A DNA stretch of 64,000 bases from Gemmatimonadota bacterium (GCA_016714015.1 JADJNZ010000001.1:1240001-1304000); one strand, 5' to 3'; numbered from the stretch's first letter, positions 37,642 to 46,016 are shown. A program made the numbers and translations. The notes: generated by a model from the sequence alone, not told the origin.

Positions 37642-39331
37642 CAGCGACGACCGTCGCGGCCGTCGTCGCCGCCTTCCCGCGCTCGTTCGCGATCAACCAC
37701 TGCTGCGGCATCGCGGCGAAGTTCTGCACGAACCAGTACAGGTTGAGGCCGGCCGCGAAGTTGATGCCGAAGATCGTCATCATCAGGGGCATCATCCACG
37801 CCATCATCTTCGCCTGCGGGTTCGGCGGCACGTTGCGCATGCCGAGCCAGGAGAGCAGGAACATCGATCCGCCCGTGAGGAGCGGTGCGATGTAGTACGG
37901 GTCGGCCACCGAGATGTCGGGGAACCAGAGGAACGGCACGCCGCGGAACTCGATGGTGTTCTGGAACACGAAGAAGAGCGCGAAGAGCACCGGCATCGGG
38001 ATCAGCATCGGGAGGCAGCCAGCGAGCGGCGCGAAGGGGCTGATGCCGGCCTCGGCATACACCTTCATGACCTCCTCGCGCTGCTTGACCGGGTCGCCCT
38101 TGTGCTTGTTCTGCGCGGTCTGCACCAGCGGCGCGATGCGCTGCATCGTCATCTGCGAGCGCATCATGCGGCTGTTGAGCGGCCACATGAGGAGGCGGAT
38201 GGAGACGCCGAAGATCACGAGGATCCAGCCGTACTGGAGCGCCGTGGTACGCTTGAGCCAGAGGAGGATGCGCATGACGATCGTCGCGAACGGCTGCACG
38301 ACGCCGCTGATCCAGCCGCCGTAGGGATTGACGTGCTCGAACTCGCGTCCCATCGCGACGAGGCGTTCCCACTCCTGCGGGCCCGCGAAGAGCTGGAGCT
38401 GGACGCCCGAGGTGCCGAGCGGCGCGATCGCCGTCGCCTGCGCACGGACGGCGATCTTGTTGACGCGCATCGCGCCGGTGACCTGCAACTCCGCGAGCGG
38501 TGACGCCGCCGAGTCCTTCGCGAGCAACCCCACGAGGAAGTACTTGCTCTTCGCGACCGTCCACGTGAACGGCCCTTGCCGGAGCAGCCGTTCGCCAGGA
38601 TCCGGCTTGCTGAAGTCGATCCGCTCCGCCCCGCCCACGGGCGTGCGCATGGCGTACGCGAGGTGCCGGCGGTCGTCGGTCGAGTCGCGCTCCTGTGTAT
38701 CGAAGCCGCCCGGGAGGTCGATCAGCAGGAAGGCCGGCGCCGGGACACCGTTCACCTGGATGTCGACGTCGGCGAGATAGTTGGAGTCCGCGAGCGTGTA
38801 GGCGATGCGCGCGATGCCCGATCCGATCGGCGTCGTGAAGGTGACGCGCGCCTTGCCGTCGAGCGTATCCTCCCGTGCGGTGAAGTCCGCGCGGTCGAGC
38901 GCGATCGTGTCGCCGCCCGCGATCAGCCGATAGCGCACAAGCGGCTGCAATCGGTCCGCGAGTCGGACCTGGCCACTGTCCCCGCCCAGGTGCGGATAAC
39001 GTGGGAGCTCGGCATCGAGGAACGCAGCGCCGCGTGTGCTGAACGCATAGCGTGCGAGCGCGTTCTCCAACCGCACCGTGCGCGCGATGACCGGCGCGGG
39101 AGCCGGCGTGGTGCCGGCGACCACCGCAGCGGCCGTGGCTGCGCCGATCGCGGGCACTCCCGCCGCGCCACCTGCGGTGGGTGCCGTCGCCGTGGCACCG
39201 GACTCCGCCGAGACGGTCGAGGTGTCGGTGACGACCGGCACCGCGACGGGGCGCGGGCCGGGGAACAGACGCGGCGTCACGACGATGACGCCCATCGTGA
39301 GCAGCAACGCGAGGAAGAAGCGCCTATCCAT
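37616..39331 (-). CDS. yidC: membrane protein insertase YidC
   Basis: 571 residues. An N-terminal membrane anchor (FFLALLLTMGVIVVTP) and an Ala/Thr-rich linker precede the periplasmic beta domain (about 85-340), then the conserved insertase core: YGWILVIFGVSIRLLMWPLNSRMMRSQMTMQRIAPLVQ, PFAPLAGCLPMLIPMPVLFALFFVF, and the last hydrophobic pair with GLNLYWFVQNF. The tail is Lys/Arg-rich, as in ribosome-binding forms. It inserts membrane proteins with or without SecYEG. Confidence 0.95.
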   Translation of the reverse strand: MDRRFFLALLLTMGVIVVTPRLFPGPRPVAVPVVTDTSTVSAESGATATAPTAGGAAGVPAIGAATAAAVVAGTTPAPAPVIARTVRLENALARYAFSTRGAAFLDAELPRYPHLGGDSGQVRLADRLQPLVRYRLIAGGDTIALDRADFTAREDTLDGKARVTFTTPIGSGIARIAYTLADSNYLADVDIQVNGVPAPAFLLIDLPGGFDTQERDSTDDRRHLAYAMRTPVGGAERIDFSKPDPGERLLRQGPFTWTVAKSKYFLVGLLAKDSAASPLAELQVTGAMRVNKIAVRAQATAIAPLGTSGVQLQLFAGPQEWERLVAMGREFEHVNPYGGWISGVVQPFATIVMRILLWLKRTTALQYGWILVIFGVSIRLLMWPLNSRMMRSQMTMQRIAPLVQTAQNKHKGDPVKQREEVMKVYAEAGISPFAPLAGCLPMLIPMPVLFALFFVFQNTIEFRGVPFLWFPDISVADPYYIAPLLTGGSMFLLSWLGMRNVPPNPQAKMMAWMMPLMMTIFGINFAAGLNLYWFVQNFAAMPQQWLIANERGKAATTAATVVADGGARKRR

Positions 39332-39563
39332 CTTGAGGTGGTGCAGAGGGGGGATCGGGCACCGGGTCGAAACCCCCGGCGCGGAAGGGATGGCAGCGCG
39401 CGATGCGCTTCACCGCGAGCCACCCGCCACGCAGCGCTCCATGCTTCTCGAGCGCCTCGATGGCGTAGTGCGAACAGGTCGGATGATACCGGCACGCCGC
39501 CGGCAGCAGCGGCGAGAGGAGCACCTGATATGCCCGTACGAACAGGATCAGGATCTGCTTCAT
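39324..39563 (-). CDS. yidD: membrane protein insertion efficiency factor YidD
   Basis: 79 residues. The YidD signature is complete: FVRAYQVLLSPLLPAACRYHPTCSHYAIEALEKHGALRGGWLAVKRIARCHPF, with the three conserved cysteines and CHPF. A small membrane-associated helper of YidC-dependent insertion. It overlaps yidC by eight bases and rnpA by four. Confidence 0.95.
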   Translation of the reverse strand: MKQILILFVRAYQVLLSPLLPAACRYHPTCSHYAIEALEKHGALRGGWLAVKRIARCHPFRAGGFDPVPDPPSAPPQDG

Positions 39564-39871
39564 CGCGCCACCCCACCCAGCTTCTCGGCGGCTCGTTGGA
39601 GATCGCCTGCCAGCGTCGCGAGATCCGCGCCGTAGGCTTCCGGCATGACCCGCACCACGACATCGAGCGAGGCGAGCGCCCCTGGAGCCGAGAGTGCTGG
39701 CAGGAGGGAACAGCGCACCAGCTCGCGCAGGCGGCGCTTCACGCGATTGCGCGCGACCGCCGTCTGCTTGTGGCGCGGCACGATGATCCCCACCCGCGGA
39801 AGATGCGAAAGGGAAGCGATGTACCGAACCTCCAACCGCGGAGTTCGGAATCGCTTCCCTTCACGACGCAC
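39560..39871 (-). CDS. rnpA: ribonuclease P protein component; true start probably further upstream
   Basis: 103 residues from GTG 39871, with the RNR motif ARNRVKRRLRELVR. The family's N-terminal part is still in frame upstream: RRLTRTADLDAV precedes the GTG, and the frame is open to a stop near 39950, overlapping the rpmH end. That stretch has no ATG, GTG or TTG, only CTG at 39898 and 39940. A full-length protein would need CTG initiation or an undetected error. RnpA binds RnpB RNA, encoded at 43980-44346, to process tRNA 5' ends. Confidence 0.88.
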   Translation of the reverse strand: MRREGKRFRTPRLEVRYIASLSHLPRVGIIVPRHKQTAVARNRVKRRLRELVRCSLLPALSAPGALASLDVVVRVMPEAYGADLATLAGDLQRAAEKLGGVAR

Positions 39872-39929
39872 CGCGTCGAGATCCGCCGTCCGCGTCAGCC
39901 GCCGGGCTGGCGGGAAGCGGAACGCGGAC

Positions 39930-40094
39930 TCAGGCGCCAGCGTACTTGGACGGCAACTTCACGGTGAGCCGCTTGCGCCCCTTCTTGCGGCGGCGGCTGA
40001 GGACTTCGCGTCCCCACTTGGTCTCCATGCGCGCGCGGAACCCATGCGTCTTGATGCGACGCTTGTTGCGCGGGCGGTACGTCGGCTTCCCCAT
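39930..40094 (-). CDS. rpmH: 50S ribosomal protein L34
   Basis: 54 residues from ATG 40094 with GGAG six bases upstream. MGKPTYRPRNKRRIKTHGF, then RMETKWGREVLSRRRKKGRKRLTV, is the L34 signature; a nine-residue C-terminal tail (KLPSKYAGA) is slightly longer than usual. First gene of the leftward origin cluster; probably initiated from the promoter at 40141-40169. Confidence 0.96.
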   Translation of the reverse strand: MGKPTYRPRNKRRIKTHGFRARMETKWGREVLSRRRKKGRKRLTVKLPSKYAGA

Positions 40095-40140
40095 TGGCAC
40101 TCCAAAAGGCTTGGTAAATCACTTGCGGACAAGAACGCTA

Positions 40141-40169
40141 AACGTATTCGGGGGAGCGGCTTAGGTCAA
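40141..40169 (-). promoter_or_regulatory. candidate promoter of the rpmH-rnpA cluster
   Basis: On the minus strand TTGACC (40169-40164) and TACGTT (40146-40141), spacing 17, good -35 and fair -10, giving a leader of about 40 bases before rpmH. Confidence 0.55.
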
Positions 40170-40211
40170 CCCAACGGGTGCGGGATGTGCGCTGGTTCGC
40201 ATACACGAACG

Positions 40212-40240
40212 TTGACTTGTCCACACAGGAGCGGTAGCTT
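40212..40240 (+). promoter_or_regulatory. candidate dnaA promoter with overlapping DnaA box
   Basis: TTGACT (40212-40217) and TAGCTT (40235-40240), spacing 17. A DnaA-box variant TTGTCCACA (40217-40225) lies in the spacer, so DnaA binding would block polymerase, fitting the autoregulation known for dnaA. Confidence 0.55.
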
Positions 40241-40254
40241 CGCCACCCCTTCAG

Positions 40255-40263
40255 ATATCCACA
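40255..40263 (+). promoter_or_regulatory. second DnaA-box-like site before dnaA
   Basis: ATATCCACA differs at one base from the E. coli consensus TTATCCACA. It lies 16 bases before the dnaA start and about 30 bases after the box in the promoter. Confidence 0.4.
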
Positions 40264-40278
40264 CGCGCTCGGCCCCGC

Positions 40279-41676
40279 ATGTCGCTCACCGCCTCCGAAG
40301 TCTGGTCCCGCCTGCTCGATCGGGCGCGAACCCAGCTCTCGGATCACATAGTTGATACCTGGCTCTCGCCGCTCACCGCGGCGGAGTATTCGGGTGAATC
40401 CCTGACGCTCACCGCACCCGACCAGTTCTCGGTCGAGTGGAATGAGCGTCGCCACTCGGCTATCCTCGAGTCGCTCGCACCGGTCGCCGTCGGGCACCCG
40501 GTGAAGATCGAGCTCCGCGTGCACGCTGACCGTCTTCAGCGCTCGCAGATGGACCTTTTTGTGCCAGTAAAGGGACAGGAGAGGAGCGTCATAGAGCCAG
40601 AGCGTCCTCGTGAAAACGTGACCCTCAGCGCCCTCAATGACCGCTACACCTTCGATACCTTCGTCGTCGGCAAGTCCAACGACCTCGCCGCTGCGGCGGC
40701 GGCGGCGGTCTCGCAAGCGCCCGGCAAGACCTACAACCCCCTCTTCTTCTACGGCCCCACCGGGCTCGGCAAGACCCATCTGATGCAGGCGATCGCGCAC
40801 GACATCATCAAGCGCGCCCCGCAGACCCGCGTCACCTACATCACCACCGAGCAGTTCACCAACGACGTCATCACGTCCATCGGCAAGGGCGCCATGCACG
40901 ACTTCCGGCGCCGCTATCGGGAGACCGATCTCTTCCTCGTCGACGACGTCCATTTCATCGGGGGCAAGAACTCCACGCAGGAGGAGTTCTTCCACACGTT
41001 CAATGCCCTCTACGAGGCCGGTCGCCAGATCGTCCTCACCTCCGACCGACCACCCTCCGAGATCCCCAAGCTCGAGGCGCGTCTCGCCTCCCGGTTCGCC
41101 TGGGGCATGGTCGCCGACGTCGGGCAACCGGATCTCGAGCACCGTATCGCCATCCTGCGCCGCAAGGCCGCGATGGACCACCTCGAACATACCATCCCCG
41201 ATGACGTGCTCCACTTCATCGCGGATCACGTGCAATCCAACGTCCGCGAGCTCGAAGGCTCCATCATCAAGCTCCTCGCCTTCGCGTCGCTCAAGCACCG
41301 GGTCATCACGGTCGAGCTCGCGCGCGAGGCGTTGCGCGACAAGCTGCGGCAGAATGATGCCGCACAGGTCCGCCCGGAGCGCCAGGATCGGATGGGCCAC
41401 ATCCAGCAACGGGTCGCGGGCGAATGGGGCGTCACGGTCGAAGGACTGCAGTCCAAGACCCGGACCAAGAACCTCACCGTCCCGCGACAGGTCGCCATGT
41501 ATCTCGCGCGCGAGGTGCTCGGCCTCCAGCTCGTCGAGATCGGACAGGCATTCGGCGGGCGAGATCACTCCACCGTCATCCATTCGCTCGAGCGGGTGGT
41601 CGACATGATGAAGGACAGCAGCGAGTTCCGGGGGCGTGTGGAGAAGGTGCGGGAAACCGTCCGGCATTCCACCTGA
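40279..41676 (+). CDS. dnaA: chromosomal replication initiator protein DnaA
   Basis: 465 residues. Domain I (about 1-85) binds helicase/regulators; domain III has the Walker A GPTGLGKTHL (about residue 159), Walker B DLFLVDDVHFI, and the sensor-I TSDRPPSEI; domain IV ends with FGGRDHSTVIHSLERV, the DnaA-box-reading helix-turn-helix. It opens the origin at the site downstream, in the dnaA-dnaN gap. Divergent from the rpmH cluster. Confidence 0.97.
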   Translation: MSLTASEVWSRLLDRARTQLSDHIVDTWLSPLTAAEYSGESLTLTAPDQFSVEWNERRHSAILESLAPVAVGHPVKIELRVHADRLQRSQMDLFVPVKGQERSVIEPERPRENVTLSALNDRYTFDTFVVGKSNDLAAAAAAAVSQAPGKTYNPLFFYGPTGLGKTHLMQAIAHDIIKRAPQTRVTYITTEQFTNDVITSIGKGAMHDFRRRYRETDLFLVDDVHFIGGKNSTQEEFFHTFNALYEAGRQIVLTSDRPPSEIPKLEARLASRFAWGMVADVGQPDLEHRIAILRRKAAMDHLEHTIPDDVLHFIADHVQSNVRELEGSIIKLLAFASLKHRVITVELAREALRDKLRQNDAAQVRPERQDRMGHIQQRVAGEWGVTVEGLQSKTRTKNLTVPRQVAMYLAREVLGLQLVEIGQAFGGRDHSTVIHSLERVVDMMKDSSEFRGRVEKVRETVRHST

Positions 41677-41800
41677 TACACACGTTCACCACACGTTCGG
41701 GGGCGCCGGCGGGGTTCTCCACGGCGCTCCACGACCTCTCCCATGAGGTCGCACATGATCGGCACGAGGGACTAGCTTGCGGCGCAACGTCTTCCGGCGT

Positions 41801-41816
41801 TCGTCCACAGTCCACA
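41801..41816 (+). promoter_or_regulatory. DnaA-box-like pair of the origin
   Basis: TCGTCCACA (41801-41809) and CAGTCCACA (41808-41816) overlap by two bases; each keeps the TCCACA core of a DnaA box and differs at the 5' end. They are placed directly upstream of the trio-like repeats, as in the origin of Bacillus subtilis. Confidence 0.55.
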
Positions 41817-41822
41817 TCTTTC

Positions 41823-41840
41823 TACTACTGCTGCTACTAG
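41823..41840 (+). promoter_or_regulatory. oriC: DnaA-trio-like repeats of the origin
   Basis: Six trinucleotides, TAC TAC TGC TGC TAC TAG, follow the DnaA-box-like pair by six bases and lead into AT-rich AGTAATTCAGTAACTAG. This box - spacer - trio - AT-rich order is the basal unwinding system described for B. subtilis. The unwinding role here is inference. Confidence 0.55.
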
Positions 41841-41911
41841 AGTAATTCAGTAACTAGCAACAGCAGGCTCCGTCCGCGTTCCACACGTCCCGTCACTCGG
41901 TCAGGAACCGA

Positions 41912-43018
41912 ATGCGCTTCACCATCACACGCGAGAAGCTCCAGGAAGGACTCGCCGCCGTCACCCCTGCCGTCCCGGGGAAGACGACGTTGCCCGTCCT
42001 GGCCAATCTCCTCGTCCAGACCACCGACAAGGGCATCCGCATCTCGGGGACCGATCTCGATATCGCGGTGAGCACCGAGGTGACCGCTGACGTCGAGGCG
42101 GTCGGGGCCATCACGATCCCGGCACGCAAGCTCAGCGAGATCGCCCGCGAGCTGCCGCCGGCACCTGTGCGCATCTCGGCCACCGGGGACCAGCGGATCA
42201 CCCTCGAGTGCGGCCGATCGAAGTTCAAGCTGCTCGGCCTGCCCAAGTCGGAGTTCCCGAGCTTCCCCGCGGTCCAGTTCGAGAAGGCCGTCCGGATCCC
42301 GTCCGGTGACCTGCAGCGCCTCATCCAGCACACGGCCTTCGCCGCGAGCACGGAGGAGAGCCGCCCGATCCTCAACGGCGTCCTTTGGGAGCTCCGCGCC
42401 GATCACATGCGCATGGTCGCGACCAATGGACATCGCCTGGCCAAGATGGAGGTCGGTGTCTCCGGTGGGCAGAAGTCGGATCTCATCATCCCGCCCAAGG
42501 CGCTCGACCAGATCCGCCGCCTCTTCGCGGCCGAGGAGGAGCTGGAGGTCGCGCAGGGCGAGAACCACCTCGGGTTCCGCTCGCCCTTCACGTCGGTCTT
42601 CACCCGCCTGATCGAAGGGCCGTATCCCGGCTACGAACAGGTGATCCCGAAGGACAACGACAAGTACGCGATCCTCGACAAGGCCGCGTTCATGAGCGCC
42701 CTCAAGCGCATGAGCGTCGTCGCGTCGGATCAGACGCACCGGATCCGGCTGTCGTTCAACGCGGGCATGGTGAAGTTCTCCGTCAGCACGCCCGACCTGG
42801 GCGAGGCGCAGGACGAACTGCCCATCCGCTACGAGGGGGACCAGCTCGACATCGGCTTCAACGCGGCGTACCTGCTCGAGATCCTGCGCCAGATGCCGAC
42901 GGAGGAGGTGCGCATGACGTTCCGTGCCCCGGAACGTGCGTCGACCATCGAGCCCGAGGGCTGGACAGATCCGGCGAAGTACCTCTGTCTTCTCATGCCG
43001 CTGCGTCTGGTCGACTGA
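41912..43018 (+). CDS. dnaN: DNA polymerase III subunit beta (sliding clamp)
   Basis: 368 residues, three repeats of the clamp fold: MRFTITREKLQEGLAAVTPAVPGKTTLPVLANLLV at the start, AFAASTEESRPILNGVLWEL in the second repeat, YRYEGDQLDIGFNAAYLLEIL-like segment in the third, and the C-terminal LCLLMPLRL, which ends in the usual MPLRL/MP(M)RL. It forms the processivity ring. Separated from dnaA by 235 bases holding the origin elements. Confidence 0.96.
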   Translation: MRFTITREKLQEGLAAVTPAVPGKTTLPVLANLLVQTTDKGIRISGTDLDIAVSTEVTADVEAVGAITIPARKLSEIARELPPAPVRISATGDQRITLECGRSKFKLLGLPKSEFPSFPAVQFEKAVRIPSGDLQRLIQHTAFAASTEESRPILNGVLWELRADHMRMVATNGHRLAKMEVGVSGGQKSDLIIPPKALDQIRRLFAAEEELEVAQGENHLGFRSPFTSVFTRLIEGPYPGYEQVIPKDNDKYAILDKAAFMSALKRMSVVASDQTHRIRLSFNAGMVKFSVSTPDLGEAQDELPIRYEGDQLDIGFNAAYLLEILRQMPTEEVRMTFRAPERASTIEPEGWTDPAKYLCLLMPLRLVD

Positions 43019-43037
43019 GTCGCGTGGTGGGGCCCGA

Positions 43038-43892
43038 TCAGGGCGCCGAGATCGCGATGCGCGTGTGCTGTGTCAGCTCCTGGGAGCGGCGGCGCCCGCG
43101 CATCGTCATTCGGAGGGTGCTCTCTCCCGTGCCCTCGACGACCGTGCCGCCGGCGAGTGGTACGAACAGCGTGGCCACTCCCTCGCCGTCTGCCGCGATA
43201 TCGATCGGTTCACCGAACTGGCGGCCGGCGCCGCGCAGTGTCAGGCGCGAGTGCCGCTCGATCCGGATGACCAGTTCACCCGCCAGACGCGTCGCCCCCA
43301 TCACACGATAGACGCGCGTGGAGACGGCAACCAGCGGCACCGAGTCCCGGCAGATCGTGTAGCTCGCGGAATCTCGCCAGGTGGTGGTGGGCTCGAGGCG
43401 CGTCGGGAGGGTCAGGAACACCTCGCGCAACGCATGCGTGGCGGCGGCTTCCGTGCCGCAACCGGCCGGATCAGGCCGGATCAGCCGCGGGGCAACGGTC
43501 TCAGTCCCGTCGAGCGCGGCGAATGGCAGGGGCAGGGAGAGCCCTTGGGGGATCGTGAGCTCCGCGGTGTCGATGCCGACACGAAAGTCCGTCAGCAGCC
43601 CGGAGAGGCGCACCGTGCCGCCCCCCACGACGCGCGACCACTCCGCAGTGACCACGGTTCGGATCGAGTCCCGTCGCTCGACGGTGTCGACGCGCGATCG
43701 CAGCTCGGTCTCCAGGCGGATGGTCCGCGTCACCGGAGCCCCGCTCGGCTGGAGGATCCACGGCGGTGACGACGGGTCAAGCGCTGCGGGGGCCGGCGGC
43801 TCGATCGCCGGTCGGGGCGTCACGGCCGGCGCGGGCGCCGCGCAGGCGGTCGCACTGACCAGGCACAGGATCCAGCGGGTCGATCGCCGCAT
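43038..43892 (-). CDS. lipoprotein of unknown function
   Basis: 284 residues from ATG 43892. A lipobox (SATAC, Cys17) follows a short signal; then a Pro/Ala-rich linker and a globular part with alternating strands such as TVRLSGLLTDFRVGIDTAELTIPQG and LTLRGAGRQFGEPIDIAADGEG. No known domain recognised. The ending RMTMRGRRRSQELTQHTRIAI suggests a beta-rich fold. It converges with dnaN and lies next to rnpB on the same strand. Confidence 0.6.
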   Translation of the reverse strand: MRRSTRWILCLVSATACAAPAPAVTPRPAIEPPAPAALDPSSPPWILQPSGAPVTRTIRLETELRSRVDTVERRDSIRTVVTAEWSRVVGGGTVRLSGLLTDFRVGIDTAELTIPQGLSLPLPFAALDGTETVAPRLIRPDPAGCGTEAAATHALREVFLTLPTRLEPTTTWRDSASYTICRDSVPLVAVSTRVYRVMGATRLAGELVIRIERHSRLTLRGAGRQFGEPIDIAADGEGVATLFVPLAGGTVVEGTGESTLRMTMRGRRRSQELTQHTRIAISAP

Positions 43893-43979
43893 ACGTCGCC
43901 TCGGGGGGATGTGCGAGGACGGACGGAGCCACGGACCAGCTCCCGTGTCACCGTCCGTCCCGCGCGTACTGCCCAGCAT

Positions 43980-44346
43980 CGGTCCCGCCTGTAAGCCGGG
44001 TTCTGTCGACACCTTGCGGCGTCGGACGATCATTTCTCTCGGCGTACGGTCGCCCGCACGCTCTAGCAGCCAACCCGCGGCGTCTTGATCACAGAGGACT
44101 GCTGCTCGCCGCCTATTTGGCCTTGCTCCCGCTGGGGTTTGCCGTGCCGCCCCTGTTGCCAGTGGCGCGGTGGGCTCTTACCCCACCGTTTCACCCTTAC
44201 CTCCGCTCGCGCGAAGGCGGTCTATTCTCTGTGGCACTGTCCGTCACGCCTTGCGGCGTGCCCAGGCGTTACCTGGCAGCGTGTCCAAGGAGCCCGGACT
44301 TTCCTCGGCGCAGGCGGACCTGCGACGCGATCGCCCGGCGGAACCG
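43980..44346 (-). ncRNA. rnpB: ribonuclease P RNA
   Basis: About 366 bases on the minus strand. The universal GAGGAAAGTCCGGGCTCC element lies at 44316-44290 and ACAGAACCCGGCTTA near the 3' end (44005-43990). The 5' GGTTCCGCC and 3' GGCGGGACC pair as helix P1, fixing the ends near 44345 and 43981. A minus-strand TATATT at 44362-44357 places a -10 box a few bases before the 5' end. It forms RNase P with the rnpA product. Confidence 0.93.
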
Positions 44347-44356
44347 AGTTCTCCGG

Positions 44357-44362
44357 AATATA
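44357..44362 (-). promoter_or_regulatory. -10 box of rnpB
   Basis: Minus-strand TATATT, preceded by AC, about 11 bases before the first paired base of RNase P RNA. No good -35 at 16-18 bases. Confidence 0.5.
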
Positions 44363-44502
44363 GTGCGCCGGCCGGCGTCATCGGGCGCCGGCGGTGGGTG
44401 ACGCGCGGACGGTGAGGGGAAGAAATGGATGACGGCGCCGTGACCGGCCCCACGCATCGTGGTCCGCGTTCGCCACCCCCACCATCAACGGAGCTCCCAC
44501 CG

Positions 44503-45411
44503 ATGCCCCTCGTGCAACGCGCGCTCACCGCTCCTGTCCTCACCGTCCTCGAGCCCGACGAACGCCCACGCGTCGATGCGGCCGGCGCCGGACTTTATCG
44601 CGCGGTACACAAGGAGAGCATCGCCGACGCCCTCGCGGACCTCAAGACTCGGCGGGTGAGCGCGGTGCTCGTCTCGGTGATGCGCTGTGGCCGGGACGCC
44701 GATCGACGGATGGCGACGATGGTGCGGGAGTTCCCCTCGGTCCCGACCGTCGCGCTCCTCGGGACGGCCCCGACCTCCGCCGAAGCGCTGCTCCAGTTGG
44801 GGAACGCCGGGATCACGCGCCTCGTGGATGTACGGCAGCCGCAAGGCTGGACGCGGTTGCGTCAGTTGCTGGCGGTGCAGGCGGTGCACGAGGTCGATCG
44901 ACTCGCGCTCGAGGCGATCCGTCGCGAACTCGGCGCGCTGTCTCCCGACGGTCAGCGGTTCTTCGAGGCCCTCTTCGTCGTGAGCGAGCGCGTCACCACG
45001 GTGCGCGCGCTCGCGATCCGCATGGACCTGCTCCCCAGCACGCTCATGAGTCGCTTCTTCCGGGCGCGGCTGCCGGCGCCCAAGCGCTACCTCGCCTACG
45101 CGCGCCTGCTGCGCGCCGCGCGTCTCTTCGAGGATGCCGGCCACTCCATCGCGAGCGTCTCCAACGCGCTCGACTATTCCTCCCCGCAGAGCTTCGGTCG
45201 GCACGTACGCACTCTCCTCGGCATGACGGCGGGCGAGTTTCGCGCGCGCTTCACGGGCGAGACGCTCCTCGAACGACTACTCGCGGATCTGGTCCGCCCG
45301 CACCGCGAGGCGTTGCGGGCACTCCAGCCGCTCGCCCTGCGGCCCGGGATGCGGCGCCTGGCGCCGTCGTTGCGCGATCGGCGGCCGGCGTTCCATCAGC
45401 GGCACGACTGA
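44503..45411 (+). CDS. AraC-type helix-turn-helix regulator with degenerate receiver-like N-terminus
   Basis: 302 residues from ATG 44503 (GGAG nine bases upstream). The C-terminal half (about 165-260) is an AraC/XylS pair of helix-turn-helices: TTVRALAIRMDLLPSTLMSRFFRARLPAPKRYLAYARLLRAARLFEDAGHSIASVSNALDYSSPQSFGRHVR. The first 110 residues look like a receiver fold (VLTVLEPDERP, AVLVSVMRC, VPTVALLG) but the phosphorylated Asp position reads Ser, so it is probably not a phosphoreceiver. The C-terminus is Arg-rich. Targets unknown. Confidence 0.75.
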   Translation: MPLVQRALTAPVLTVLEPDERPRVDAAGAGLYRAVHKESIADALADLKTRRVSAVLVSVMRCGRDADRRMATMVREFPSVPTVALLGTAPTSAEALLQLGNAGITRLVDVRQPQGWTRLRQLLAVQAVHEVDRLALEAIRRELGALSPDGQRFFEALFVVSERVTTVRALAIRMDLLPSTLMSRFFRARLPAPKRYLAYARLLRAARLFEDAGHSIASVSNALDYSSPQSFGRHVRTLLGMTAGEFRARFTGETLLERLLADLVRPHREALRALQPLALRPGMRRLAPSLRDRRPAFHQRHD

Positions 45412-45464
45412 GGGAACGCCGGAGCATCTCCCATGAACGGACCGCGACCCGCGGCCCTGCGTGC

Positions 45465-46016
45465 TCACATCCGTGCGACGATCTCCGCGGCGCGCGCGAG
45501 CGTCTCGACCTCGACGCCGACGGCTTCGATGGTCTCACGGCCGCCCTCTTCGCGGTCGACCACGGCGAGGACCCCCACGACGACGCCACCGGCCGCCCGG
45601 ACCGCGTCGACGGCCTTGAGCGCGGAGCCGCCGGTCGTGATGACGTCCTCGATCACGACGACGCGGTCACCGGCGGTGTACGGGCCCTCGATGAGCTTGC
45701 CCGTGCCGTGCGTTTTCGCTTCCTTCCGCACCGTGAAGGCGCGGGTCGGCATGCCGGCGAGCTGGCTCGCGTACGCGATGGCGTAGCTCACGGGGTCGGC
45801 GCCGAGCGTCAGCCCACCGACCGCATCAGGGTGCCAGCCGCGTTCGCCGATGGCGTGGAGGCCGAGCGGACCGATGAGCGCGAGCCCTTCGGGATGCATC
45901 GTGGTGAGGCGGCAGTCGATGTAGAGATCGGACTGCTTGCCCGAGGCGAGGGTGAAGGAGCCACGGCGCGCGCTGCGCTGGGCGAGGAGATCGAGGAGAC
46001 GGGTGCGCGGATCCAT
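45465..46016 (-). CDS. pyrE: orotate phosphoribosyltransferase
   Basis: 183 residues from ATG 46016. Type-I phosphoribosyltransferase with GSFTLASGKQSDLYIDCR, GGLTLGADPVSYAIA, VRKEAKTHGTGKLIEG and the PRPP motif VVVIEDVITTGGSALKA. It converts orotate and PRPP to orotidine monophosphate in pyrimidine synthesis. Divergent from the histidine kinase by 46 bases; no other pyr gene is adjacent. Confidence 0.94.
   Translation of the reverse strand: MDPRTRLLDLLAQRSARRGSFTLASGKQSDLYIDCRLTTMHPEGLALIGPLGLHAIGERGWHPDAVGGLTLGADPVSYAIAYASQLAGMPTRAFTVRKEAKTHGTGKLIEGPYTAGDRVVVIEDVITTGGSALKAVDAVRAAGGVVVGVLAVVDREEGGRETIEAVGVEVETLARAAEIVARM

Noticed and set aside
41823..41840. TAC/TGC repeat as a random microsatellite
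   Set aside because: Its place directly after DnaA-box-like sites between dnaA and dnaN fits the DnaA-trio role better.
43893..44033. N-terminal extension of the lipoprotein gene into rnpB
   Set aside because: It would overlap RNase P RNA and place a lipobox internally; ATG 43892 gives a proper lipoprotein signal.
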